Of a stretch of 18,004 bases of DNA, positions 6,679-13,979 are shown one piece after another (the stretch's first letter is position 1; the number at the start of each line of letters is the position of its first letter). The stretch is taken from contig JAQBZV010000005.1 in assembly GCA_027728145.1 (NCBI GenBank), positions 1 through 18,004 on the forward strand. The letters are read 5' to 3'. The DNA comes from Actinomycetota bacterium. GTDB taxonomy: Bacteria; Actinomycetota; Actinomycetes; Actinomycetales; Microbacteriaceae. The notes beneath the pieces were generated by a model. The model made no database searches and had not been told where the DNA came from. It was given only the letters and a program-made list of their open reading frames with translations. Made by a program: the position numbers and the translations under genes.

Positions 6679-7365
6679 CTATTGAGCGAGATACAGGTGC
6701 TCCGCGATGGAGGCCGGAACCACCACCTCACCCTGCGGGTGCTCGGTAGTGAGGCGATACTCGCTCCCCACCACACAGACACTCACCCGAGCACCAGGAA
6801 TCACTCCGGCAGCTTTGAAGGTGGCCAGTAGCTGGGGATCAAATTGGGCGGGCTCACCCAGGCGACGGAGCAGTCCTGTCCGGGGTTGCTCGGTGGCAAA
6901 GTCGGTCACCCGAATCACACCCTTGAGGAATTTCTCTGAGGCGGGGCCACCAATGTCCTCCATAGCGGGGATGGGATTACCAAAGGGCGACTCGGTGGGG
7001 TGACCGAGCATCTCAATCAGGCGACGCTCGACGTGCTCACTCATCACGTGCTCCCAGCGGCAGGCCTCTTCGTGAACCAGGGACCATTCCAACCCGATGA
7101 CATCGGCGAGCAGACGCTCCGCGAGCCGATGTTTCCGGGTGACCTCAAAAGCTTTCTTGCGGCCCTTCTTCGTCATCGCGAGCTGGCGATCCGCCTCCAC
7201 CACCAGAAGGCCGTCTCGTTCCATGCGGGCCACCGTTTGGGAGACGGTCGGCCCGGAGTGGCCTAAGCGCTCGGAGATGCGAGCTCTAAACGGAGGGATT
7301 CCCTCCTCTTCCAGGTCCACGATGGTGCGCAAATACATCTCCGTCGTATCGACAAGATCTGTCAT
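6679..7365 (-). CDS. dtxR: DtxR/IdeR-family metal-dependent transcriptional repressor
   Basis: A 228-residue cytoplasmic repressor that binds Fe(II) or Mn(II) and then DNA, controlling metal uptake and storage. It has an N-terminal winged helix (about 1-70, recognition region SGPTVSQTVARMERDGL), a dimerisation/metal domain (about 71-140) and an SH3-like tail. The metal ligands are all present at nearly the positions known for DtxR: M10, C102, E105, H106 (site 2) and H79, E83, H98 (site 1), with E171 and Q174 as SH3 contacts one residue later than in DtxR. The ATG at 7365 is preceded by GAGGA seven bases upstream. Its promoter region contains a DtxR-type box at 7387-7405 that overlaps a possible -10, so autoregulation by metal is likely. 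It is divergent from serC. Confidence 0.93.
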   Translation of the reverse strand: MTDLVDTTEMYLRTIVDLEEEGIPPFRARISERLGHSGPTVSQTVARMERDGLLVVEADRQLAMTKKGRKKAFEVTRKHRLAERLLADVIGLEWSLVHEEACRWEHVMSEHVERRLIEMLGHPTESPFGNPIPAMEDIGGPASEKFLKGVIRVTDFATEQPRTGLLRRLGEPAQFDPQLLATFKAAGVIPGARVSVCVVGSEYRLTTEHPQGEVVVPASIAEHLYLAQ

Positions 7366-7386
7366 CGCGAAATCCTCACACGGAAG

Positions 7387-7405
7387 GTAGGTAAGGCTTA
7401 GCTTA
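7387..7405. promoter_or_regulatory. DtxR/IdeR-type operator (iron box)
   Basis: GTAGGTAAGGCTTAGCTTA matches 17 of 19 positions of the DtxR/IdeR consensus TWAGGTWAGSCTWACCTWA as I know it. It covers a minus-strand TAAGCT (7405-7400) that could be the -10 of the DtxR-family gene, 35 bases before its ATG. It lies about 40 bases upstream of the serC -10. Confidence 0.75.
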
Positions 7406-7444
7406 CTCAGGGAGGAGCTGGGGAAACCTCTCCGTGTCCACGCT

Positions 7445-7450
7445 TAGGAT
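7445..7450 (+). promoter_or_regulatory. -10 element of serC (leaderless start)
   Basis: TAGGAT is followed by six bases (tgaggg) and the serC ATG at 7457, so transcription should start at or next to the A of ATG. No good -35 is seen at 17-18 bp. Confidence 0.5.
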
Positions 7451-7456
7451 TGAGGG

Positions 7457-8569
7457 ATGGCGGACATCACCATCCCACAGGACTTTCTCCCCCAGGACGG
7501 CCGCTTTGGTGCTGGACCTTCGAGGGTGAGCTCTCACCAGCTCGACCATCTCATTCGTAATGCCTCGCTGCTCGGAACCTCACACCGGCAAGCGCCCGTG
7601 AGGGAACTCGTGGGACGAATTCAGGGCGCCCTGGCCGCCTACTTCCGGCTCCCGGAAGGTTATGAAGTTGTCCTGGGTAACGGTGGCTCCACCGCTTTTT
7701 GGGATGTGTCGGCTGTCAGCTTGGCTAGAACCCGGAGCGCTCACCTGAGCTTTGGCGAATTCGGCGCAAAGTGTGTAAAAGCACACACCACTCCCTGGCT
7801 TGAGGCTCCCCACGTCGTCCACAGCGAACCGGGAACCAGAGCATCGCTCGAGGCTGTTCCCGGAGTGGATCTCTATGCCTGGCCCCATAACGAGACCTCC
7901 ACGGGCGTGATGGCACCGGTGACACGGGTCGAGGGGGCTGACCCGGGGGCTCTCATGATGGTGGATGCCACCAGCGCTGCCGGAGGCCTCGATTTCGACA
8001 TCTCCGAGGTCGATGTTTACTACTTTGCTCCGCAAAAAAACTTTGCCAGTGATGGTGGACTCTGGTTTGCTCTCCTGTCGCCGGCCGCCATCGACCGAGC
8101 GTTCGAGATCGCCGCAACCGACCGCTACATCCCCGATTTCTTGAGCCTGACCCAGGCGATCGAGAACTCTCGACTGAACCAAACACTCAATACCCCGGCC
8201 CTGACGACGCTGTTGCTGATGGAATCGCAACTGGAGTGGATGATGAGCCTCGGCGGTCTCACCCCAGCCGCCGAGCACTGCGTCCACGCTTCCGGCCTGC
8301 TCTATGACTGGGCGGAGTCCCGGGAGGACGTCACACCCTTCGTCGCTGAACCGAGCCACCGCTCCCGCGTGGTGGTGACCCTCGACTTGGACGAGAGCAT
8401 CGATGCCAGCCGAGTGACCTCGGTGCTTCGAGCAAACGGCATTGTCGATACGGAGCCATACCGGAAGCTCGGTCGTAACCAGATTCGAGTGGCTACCTTT
8501 GTGGGTGTCCCTCTCGGCGACGTGGAGAAACTCATCGCGAGCCTGGACTACGTGCTCGACAACCTCTAG
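7457..8569 (+). CDS. serC: phosphoserine aminotransferase (actinobacterial type)
   Basis: A 370-residue class V PLP-dependent aminotransferase that makes 3-phosphoserine from 3-phosphohydroxypyruvate and glutamate, the second step of serine biosynthesis in the cytoplasm. The Schiff-base lysine is K194 in YFAPQKNFASDGG; D170 in MMVDATSAAGG should contact the pyridine nitrogen; GNGGSTAFWD (74-83) is the phosphate/cofactor loop; the opening RFGAGPSRV is typical of the family. Length and motifs match the actinobacterial SerC subgroup rather than the enterobacterial one. The leaderless-type promoter fixes the ATG at 7457. The TAG stop interlocks with the stop of the convergent DUF3027 gene. SerC beside DUF3027 is also found in mycobacteria. 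Confidence 0.95.
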   Translation: MADITIPQDFLPQDGRFGAGPSRVSSHQLDHLIRNASLLGTSHRQAPVRELVGRIQGALAAYFRLPEGYEVVLGNGGSTAFWDVSAVSLARTRSAHLSFGEFGAKCVKAHTTPWLEAPHVVHSEPGTRASLEAVPGVDLYAWPHNETSTGVMAPVTRVEGADPGALMMVDATSAAGGLDFDISEVDVYYFAPQKNFASDGGLWFALLSPAAIDRAFEIAATDRYIPDFLSLTQAIENSRLNQTLNTPALTTLLLMESQLEWMMSLGGLTPAAEHCVHASGLLYDWAESREDVTPFVAEPSHRSRVVVTLDLDESIDASRVTSVLRANGIVDTEPYRKLGRNQIRVATFVGVPLGDVEKLIASLDYVLDNL

Positions 8570-9102
8570 GGGTCTAGCGGGTCGGGCTCCTCGAGCTCGA
8601 CGTGGTCAAAAATGTCGTCGGGTTCATCGGGAACTTCCAGAGGAGCCGGGTCGAGCTCCAGATCGAGCTGGTCGATGTCGACACCGTCGACGTCGTCATC
8701 GAGGTCGAAGGCGTCATCCTCATCGTCGTCGTCGTCCTCGTCCTGGGTTTCTTGGTCTTTGACCTCTTTCTCATGGAGCAGATACTCCTCCAGTCGGTCC
8801 GCCCAGGGAACCCAGTCTGGTGACACCAACGCCCCTTCAGCCGGCAGCAATCCCACCTCCAAAACGGAGGGCTCCACACCCGCCACACTCGAGACACTGA
8901 CGCTCCAGCGCCAACCGGGATAACCGGGCTGGGTCGAGGGGTAGGTCACGTTCACCGTCTCACCCTCCTGGGTCACCCGGGGCTTATCCTCAAAAGTGTC
9001 AGCGCCCGTCACCTCCAGAAGGGCCACCCGCGCGAGAGCTATGGCCGTGGCATCGGACACCGAGCCCTTGGCGGGTTTCTTCACGGGAGCTTTTTTAGAC
9101 AT
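8566..9102 (-). CDS. DUF3027 family protein
   Basis: A 178-residue protein of unknown function found across actinobacteria (Rv0883c-like). The conserved core is YPSTQPGYPGWRWSVSVSSV followed by EVGLLPAEGALVSPDWVPWADRL. The last third is highly acidic, with long Asp/Glu runs (about residues 118-178), and is probably disordered. An upstream in-frame start would add 28 residues antisense-like in composition; the ATG at 9102-9100 (MSKKAPVKKPAKG) is preferred because the conserved basic opening begins there and because it overlaps the cold-shock gene stop by 8 bases (ATGTCTAA), which suggests translational coupling. The stop TAG interlocks with the serC stop. The tail is encoded by a TCG/TCATCC-rich low-complexity tract on the plus strand. 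Confidence 0.88.
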   Translation of the reverse strand: MSKKAPVKKPAKGSVSDATAIALARVALLEVTGADTFEDKPRVTQEGETVNVTYPSTQPGYPGWRWSVSVSSVAGVEPSVLEVGLLPAEGALVSPDWVPWADRLEEYLLHEKEVKDQETQDEDDDDDEDDAFDLDDDVDGVDIDQLDLELDPAPLEVPDEPDDIFDHVELEEPDPLDP

Positions 9103-9469
9103 CAAATTCGTCTGCCACCCTGCGCATGAGGGCCGCGATTTTCTTCGAATGCTCGTCATCGGGGTAACGACCGCGACGGAGGTCACCGCTGGTGCGATCG
9201 AGCATCTTCAGCAGGTCCTCGACGATGATCGCCATGTCATCGGCACTCTTGCGGCCCAAACGCGCCGCTGGTGCATCCAGAATCCGAACACTGAGGGCCT
9301 GAGCGCCCCGCTTACCCTCGGCAACACCAAACTCAACCCGCGCGCCCGCTTTGACTATGTCGCCGGGAGACAGCGCGGAGGCGTGCAAAAAGACTTCCTC
9401 ACCGTCATCGGTGTGGATGAATCCAAAGCCTTTGTCTTGGTCATAAAACTTGACCTTGCCGGTGGGCAT
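9095..9469 (-). CDS. cold-shock domain protein with C-terminal extension
   Basis: A 124-residue protein. Residues 1-66 form a CspA-type OB fold that binds single-stranded RNA/DNA, with RNP1 KGFGFI (13-18) and RNP2 VFLHA (26-30). A basic/charged helical extension of about 58 residues follows (RKSADDMAIIVEDLLKML, then RRGRYPDDEHSKKIAALM), about doubling the size of an ordinary Csp; similar extensions occur in actinobacterial Csp proteins near DUF3027. The ATG at 9469 has AAAGG upstream. Its stop overlaps the start of the DUF3027 gene by 8 bases, so the two form an operon. A possible -10 (TATCCT, 9520-9515 minus) would give a leader of about 39 bases, as is common for Csp mRNAs. Confidence 0.92.
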   Translation of the reverse strand: MPTGKVKFYDQDKGFGFIHTDDGEEVFLHASALSPGDIVKAGARVEFGVAEGKRGAQALSVRILDAPAARLGRKSADDMAIIVEDLLKMLDRTSGDLRRGRYPDDEHSKKIAALMRRVADEFDV

Positions 9470-9538
9470 GTTGACGCCTTTCTGTCAGTCACCAAGCGAA
9501 ATGTCGCTCCTCGCAGGATACCGCCTCCCGGACCGGGA

Positions 9539-9544
9539 TATCCT
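9539..9544 (+). promoter_or_regulatory. -10 element of the small membrane protein gene (leaderless start)
   Basis: TATCCT is followed by six bases (ggggta) and GTG at 9551, the start favoured for the membrane protein. A second TATCCT on the minus strand (9520-9515) may serve the divergent cold-shock gene. Confidence 0.4.
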
Positions 9545-9550
9545 GGGGTA

Positions 9551-9826
9551 GTGACGTCTGCAGAAAACATCGAACCCTCCGCGACGGAGCGCATCCTCGC
9601 GGCCATGATTGTAGGGGTTGTCGCTTTCTCCGTTCTCGCGTTCTTCGCCATCATTGTGGGGACGTGGCAGGGCATGGAATCTGATGCGTTCTCCCAGGGT
9701 CTATGGCCCGCCATCACGATGACCCCCCTGTTTGGTTTGCCCGTGAGCTTTGTGCTGATCATGACTCTGCTCGTTATCTCTACCAGGCGGCGACGCGCGT
9801 TAGGAACTGATGACTCTTCCGAGTGA
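9551..9826 (+). CDS. small two-helix membrane protein, function unknown
   Basis: A 91-residue protein with a short acidic cytoplasmic or external N-terminus, a membrane helix at about 15-37 (ILAAMIVGVVAFSVLAFF), a linker with WQGMESD, a second helix at about 51-77 (PVSFVLIMTLLVIS), and an Arg-rich end (TRRRRALG) that marks the inner side. By the positive-inside rule both termini are probably cytoplasmic. No catalytic motif or family is recognised with confidence; small proteins like this recur in Microbacteriaceae. The frame is open far upstream, but that part is antisense to the Csp and DUF3027 genes, so the GTG at 9551 is chosen. Its end overlaps the next gene by 17 bases, implying coupled translation with the helicase-associated protein. 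Confidence 0.7.
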   Translation: MTSAENIEPSATERILAAMIVGVVAFSVLAFFAIIVGTWQGMESDAFSQGLWPAITMTPLFGLPVSFVLIMTLLVISTRRRRALGTDDSSE

Positions 9827-11558
9827 CACCACGCTCGCACTCATCAGTTGGCTCGCCTCCACCGACACCGCTCAGCTTCAGACCCTCATCAAGCGCCGGC
9901 GGATTGCCCACTCGGCGTGCACCAGTTTTCGCACCCTCGCCGAGGAACTCCTCAGCACGGAGAACATTCGCGAGTCTCTGGGCGAACTTCCCCGCGCCCA
10001 GCTGCTGGCCCTTGCCGCCCCCGAGGGTGCCGAGCCCGCATCACTAAGCGCTCTCGAAGCGGCGGCCTTCCTCTCCCCCACTCCCGAAGGCCACTCCTAC
10101 CTGGTCCCTCGCTCGGCCCTCACGATTCTTGAAACCCTTGACGATAAAGCCAGCGAACCCCAACACACCCTTTCTGCCGATCTCAGCGAGGGAGACCGAG
10201 GTGCTGCAGCGAGCAACGGGCTCACCCTCGTGGTGAGCGTGTCCGATCTCCTGGATGCGGTGGCAAACGCACGTTTTCCGGTGGGTGGTGAGGGTAAGCC
10301 GACCGCCACATCGCTCAAGAGCCTGCACGCTGAACTGGGCGCCGGTTATGACCTCGCCGTGCTGTGGCATATCGCCACAGAAGCTGGGTTGCTGGGGACG
10401 AGTGGCTCAGCAGCCGCACTGACCACCCAGGCTCTCACCTGGCGCGATCTCTCTGATCCAGCCCGATACGCGCTCCTTGCACAGTCCTGGTGGTCGAGTG
10501 CCCCCTCCTGGCTGAGTGCCACCATGACAGCCCACCCCGACATGTCGTGGGCCTCCGCCCTGATCGACCACGTTCGCTATCACTACCCGCTTGTCGACCC
10601 CGATGCGGAGATCCAGAACCTCAGTACTGATGCCGAGCTTCTCGGAATAATCCGTCAGTCCATTCCCACACCGTGGGCAGAGGCTCTGTGGCGAGGCGAG
10701 GATGTGGCCCGGGCCTTTGCGGCCTCGATCCCCGCCTATGCGCCGGGAGTATTCGCCCACGATGATTACACCCTGCTGGCTACCGGCCCCCTGACACCTG
10801 ACCATCGAAGGGTCCTGGCCAGCATCACGGCTCGCGAACTCGGCGGATTGGTTCCCCGCTATCGCATGACCAGTTCCTCCGTCCTCAATGCGCTCCAAGA
10901 CGGGGTTGCCCCCGAGGATGTGCCTGGCATGCTCCGTGAGGTCTGCGTGAATGATGTCCCGGCCAGCATGGTCGCTCTTGCCGACGATGTTGCCAGGCGA
11001 GCACTCGACCTGGAGGTCCACTCTCACGGGGAGTCCACCACCCTCGTCACCCGACGCGACACCCTCAGCGAGGAGCTCATCTCAGATCCTGGCCTCATTG
11101 TCCTGGGGTTGAAGCGAACCGGGGATTGCGAACTCACCTGCTCGTGGCCAGCAGAGCGAGTCCACTCGACTCTGCTGGCTGCCTCCTACCCCAGTCTCCT
11201 CGTGGACTCCGAGGGCGCTCCGGTTGCGGGAGAGATCACCCTGGCTGACAACTCTTCCTCAAGACTCGAAGAATCCCAGCATTCGGCGATTGCCGAGCTG
11301 GTGCGGGCTGCGGAGGAATCTGCTGCGCAGGGCGTCCCCGCGGGGTTCCACAGCATCATCGAGGTCGCCACCGAGACAAAAACACCACTGGAGATTGTGG
11401 TGACCATGCCCGATGGCACCTCCGCCACGGTGGTGATGGAGCCCCGAGCGTTAAGCGCCGGGCGGTTGCGAGGAGTGGAACTCAAGCACGTGGTGGAGAA
11501 GACCTTCCCCGTCTCCCACATCACGAGCCTGCGTGCATGGACGGGCGACGCAGACTAA
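9810..11558 (+). CDS. helicase-associated protein (XPB/Ssl2-like N-terminal family, Helicase_C_3-like)
   Basis: A 582-residue soluble protein of the actinobacterial family usually encoded next to XPB (Rv0862c-like). It has no helicase motifs of its own. The N-terminal half is helical (opening ISWLASTDTAQLQTLIKRRR); the middle (about 330-480) resembles the Helicase_C_3/XPB-Ssl2 N-terminal domain; the last 100 residues include a WYL-like stretch, EIVVTMPDGTSATVVMEPRA then GRLRGVELKHVVEKTFPV. A helper or DNA-binding partner for XPB is a reasonable inference. The ATG at 9810 overlaps the membrane protein end by 17 bases. The XPB gene begins 25 bases after its stop, using its own probable promoter element. 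Assignment rests on overall resemblance and neighbourhood. Confidence 0.78.
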   Translation: MTLPSDTTLALISWLASTDTAQLQTLIKRRRIAHSACTSFRTLAEELLSTENIRESLGELPRAQLLALAAPEGAEPASLSALEAAAFLSPTPEGHSYLVPRSALTILETLDDKASEPQHTLSADLSEGDRGAAASNGLTLVVSVSDLLDAVANARFPVGGEGKPTATSLKSLHAELGAGYDLAVLWHIATEAGLLGTSGSAAALTTQALTWRDLSDPARYALLAQSWWSSAPSWLSATMTAHPDMSWASALIDHVRYHYPLVDPDAEIQNLSTDAELLGIIRQSIPTPWAEALWRGEDVARAFAASIPAYAPGVFAHDDYTLLATGPLTPDHRRVLASITARELGGLVPRYRMTSSSVLNALQDGVAPEDVPGMLREVCVNDVPASMVALADDVARRALDLEVHSHGESTTLVTRRDTLSEELISDPGLIVLGLKRTGDCELTCSWPAERVHSTLLAASYPSLLVDSEGAPVAGEITLADNSSSRLEESQHSAIAELVRAAEESAAQGVPAGFHSIIEVATETKTPLEIVVTMPDGTSATVVMEPRALSAGRLRGVELKHVVEKTFPVSHITSLRAWTGDAD

Positions 11559-11569
11559 GCAACCACACG

Positions 11570-11575
11570 TAGACT
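11570..11575 (+). promoter_or_regulatory. -10 element of the XPB helicase gene
   Basis: TAGACT lies eight bases before the GTG at 11584, so the mRNA would have no or only one or two leader bases. It sits in the short gap after the helicase-associated gene, suggesting XPB can be transcribed separately. Confidence 0.35.
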
Positions 11576-11583
11576 GGCTGGTT

Positions 11584-13269
11584 GTGAATCCCGACGGTCC
11601 CCTCATCGTTCAAAGCGACAGGACTGTTCTGCTCGAGGTCCACAACCCGCTCGCCGATGGAGCTCGTCATGCGCTCGCAGTGTTTGCCGAACTCGAGCGA
11701 GCGCCCGAGCACATGCACACCTACCGGATCACCCGACTGGGTCTGTGGAATGCCCGTGCCGCTGGTCACACCTCCGACGAAATCCTGGGAACGCTGGAGG
11801 AGTACTCCAAGTTCCCCCTTCCCCCGGGCATCGCGGAGGAAATTACCGACACGATTGGCCGCTATGGCCAAATCGAGATAACGCGCGAAGACGAACAGCT
11901 TTACATCTCGTGTCACACCCCCGCCATTGAGGCGGAGATTACCCGCACCCAGAAGATCAAAGACCTCATCGGTGACCGTGATGACCACGGTCGCTTCCCG
12001 CTGGCGCCGTGGTCGCGGGGCTTGATCAAGCAGGAGCTTCTCAAGAAGGGATGGCCAGCGGCTGACCATGCCGGTTTTGCTGAGGGCGAGCCCCACGATA
12101 TTTCCCTCGCCGAGGGCGACTGGGGGCTTCGGGAGTATCAGAACGAGGCCATCGCGCGCTTTGCTCAGAGCGGTTCCGGAGTTGTGGTGTTGCCGTGTGG
12201 GGCGGGGAAAACTATTGTGGGGGCCGGCGTAATGGCGGAGCTGGACACCACCACGTTGATTCTCGTAACCAACACCGTGTCCGCTCGCCAGTGGCGAGCA
12301 GAGCTTCTCGCCAAGACCTCACTCACCGAAGACGACATCGGTGAGTATTCCGGCAGCGTCAAAGAGATCAAGCCGGTCACGATCGCCAGCTACAGCATCA
12401 TGGCGGCCAAGCGCCAAGGAGAGTTCGCTCACCTCGGAGTACTGGACGCCAAGAACTGGGGCCTCGTCATCTATGACGAGGTCCACCTCCTGCCCGCACC
12501 CGTGTTTCAGCTCACCGCCCAACTCCAGGCCCGCAGACGCCTCGGCCTCACCGCGACCCTGGTTCGGGAGGATGGGCGAGAAGGCGACGTCTTTAGCTTG
12601 ATTGGGCCCAAACGCTTCGACGTCCCGTGGAAGCAGCTCGAAGCCGAGGGGTACATTGCCCCAGCAACCTGCGTGGAGATTCGTCTGGAGCTCCCCCAGT
12701 CTGAGCGCCTGGAGTATGCGGCGAGTACTGACAAGGAACGCTTCCGACTGGCCTCCACCTCGCCCACCAAGAGTGCGATTGTCACAGAGCTTCTTGCTCT
12801 GCATCCGAATGACCCCACCTTGATTATCGGAACCTACCTGGAACAAATCGAGGCTCTCTCCGAGGGTCTGGGTATTCCGATGATCACCGGGGATACCCCG
12901 GTTTCCGCCCGGGAGGAGCTCTATCAGGCGTTTCGCCAGGGCAACATCATGCGCCTCGTGGTCTCCAAAGTGGCAAACTTCTCGATTGACCTTCCCGAAG
13001 CATCGGTCGCGATTCAGGTCTCGGGCTCTTTTGGCTCGAGGCAGGAGGAAGCCCAGCGTTTAGGGCGGATATTGCGCCCCAAAGCCGATGGTCGACCCGC
13101 CGTGTTTTATACCCTGGTCGCCCGGGACACAGTGGACCAGGATTTTGCTCTCAACCGTCAGCGATTCTTGGCGGAGCAGGGCTATGGATACACCATCATG
13201 GACGCGACCGAGGTGACACAGAAAGTGCCAAAGATTCTGTCAGACAACGCCCAGCAATCTCCCAGATAA
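11584..13269 (+). CDS. DNA repair helicase XPB (SF2, 3'-5')
   Basis: A 561-residue bacterial/archaeal-type XPB homologue, an ATP-driven DNA translocase thought to act in DNA repair. The N-terminal part (1-150) begins GPLIVQSDRTVLLEVHNPLA. The helicase core shows LPCGAGKT (203-210, K209), the DEVH box (298-301), TAT (323-325), the XPB-specific RED motif in LVREDGRE (328-330), and motifs V/VI in VSGSFGSRQEEAQRLGRILR. All catalytic residues are present. An ATG at 11533 inside the previous gene would add 17 residues (MHGRATQTKQ...), but family proteins usually open with the DGPLIVQSD segment, and the promoter spacing favours GTG 11584. The TAA stop overlaps the -10 of the response-regulator gene. 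Confidence 0.93.
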   Translation: MNPDGPLIVQSDRTVLLEVHNPLADGARHALAVFAELERAPEHMHTYRITRLGLWNARAAGHTSDEILGTLEEYSKFPLPPGIAEEITDTIGRYGQIEITREDEQLYISCHTPAIEAEITRTQKIKDLIGDRDDHGRFPLAPWSRGLIKQELLKKGWPAADHAGFAEGEPHDISLAEGDWGLREYQNEAIARFAQSGSGVVVLPCGAGKTIVGAGVMAELDTTTLILVTNTVSARQWRAELLAKTSLTEDDIGEYSGSVKEIKPVTIASYSIMAAKRQGEFAHLGVLDAKNWGLVIYDEVHLLPAPVFQLTAQLQARRRLGLTATLVREDGREGDVFSLIGPKRFDVPWKQLEAEGYIAPATCVEIRLELPQSERLEYAASTDKERFRLASTSPTKSAIVTELLALHPNDPTLIIGTYLEQIEALSEGLGIPMITGDTPVSAREELYQAFRQGNIMRLVVSKVANFSIDLPEASVAIQVSGSFGSRQEEAQRLGRILRPKADGRPAVFYTLVARDTVDQDFALNRQRFLAEQGYGYTIMDATEVTQKVPKILSDNAQQSPR

Positions 13270-13270
13270 T
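13265..13270 (+). promoter_or_regulatory. -10 element of the PhoP-like regulator gene (leaderless start)
   Basis: GATAAT (five of six matches to TATAAT) overlaps the XPB stop codon TAA and is followed by six bases (ggagac) and ATG at 13277. GGAG lies only two bases before ATG, too close for normal ribosome binding, so a leaderless start is likelier. Confidence 0.5.
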
Positions 13271-13276
13271 GGAGAC

Positions 13277-13969
13277 ATGGCTGATGGACCCAAGATTCTT
13301 GTTGTCGACGACGAGCCCAACATTCGGGACTTGCTCACGACGAGCCTGCGCTTCGCAGGCTTCATGGTTCGTGCGGTAGGAACCGGCGCACAAACTATCT
13401 CCGCGGTGCTCGAGGAAGAGCCCGACCTCATCGTTCTCGATGTCATGCTCCCCGACATCAACGGGTTCGGCGTGACCAAGCGACTGCGCGCCAGCGGATA
13501 CACCTGCCCCATCCTGTTTCTCACCGCAAAAGACTCCACCGAAGACAAAATCGCGGGCTTGACCGTGGGTGGCGATGACTACGTGACCAAGCCCTTTAGC
13601 TTGGACGAGATTGTGGCCCGTATTAAGGCAATTCTTCGCCGGACTCTGAACGAGGAAGATGACGCACTCATTCGCGTGGGCGACCTCAGCATGGACCAGG
13701 ACACACACGAGGTATTCCTGGGGTCCATCCCCATTGACCTGTCCCCCACCGAGTTCAAACTCTTGCGCTACCTCATGCTGAACCCCAACCGAGTGCTCTC
13801 CAAGGCTCAGATTCTCGATCACGTGTGGGAGTACGACTTCAACGGCGATGCCGGCATCGTCGAAAGCTACGTCTCCTACCTTCGTCGCAAACTCGACCCT
13901 CACACGCAGGAGCCCCTGATTCAGACCAAACGTGGTTTTGGATACATGCTGAAGTCTGACAAGGCCTAA
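13277..13969 (+). CDS. PhoP-like OmpR-family response regulator
   Basis: A 230-residue DNA-binding response regulator. The receiver domain (about 5-118) has the acidic pocket D11/D12, phosphorylation site D55 (IVLDVMLPD), T83 and K105. The C-terminal OmpR winged helix (about 132-228) includes PTEFKLLRYLMLNPNRVLSK and a final TKRGFGYML. The stretches LTAKDSTEDKIAGLTVGGDD, DYVTKPFSLDE and VVSYVSYLRRKLD-type segments resemble mycobacterial PhoP more than other OmpR members, by my recollection; MtrA- or PrrA-type naming cannot be excluded. The sensor kinase gene starts 10 bases after its stop, so they form a cognate pair. It probably has its own promoter inside the XPB stop. Confidence 0.93.
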   Translation: MADGPKILVVDDEPNIRDLLTTSLRFAGFMVRAVGTGAQTISAVLEEEPDLIVLDVMLPDINGFGVTKRLRASGYTCPILFLTAKDSTEDKIAGLTVGGDDYVTKPFSLDEIVARIKAILRRTLNEEDDALIRVGDLSMDQDTHEVFLGSIPIDLSPTEFKLLRYLMLNPNRVLSKAQILDHVWEYDFNGDAGIVESYVSYLRRKLDPHTQEPLIQTKRGFGYMLKSDKA

Positions 13970-13979
13970 CCCCTTCGCC

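Noticed and set aside
8723..8736. TCG trinucleotide repeat
   Set aside because: It encodes part of the Asp-rich tail of the DUF3027 protein; it is short and needs no separate explanation, although slippage is possible.
8996..9550. N-terminal extension of the small membrane protein frame
   Set aside because: This part runs antisense through the Csp and DUF3027 genes; membrane helices, promoter element and GTG start all lie after 9551.
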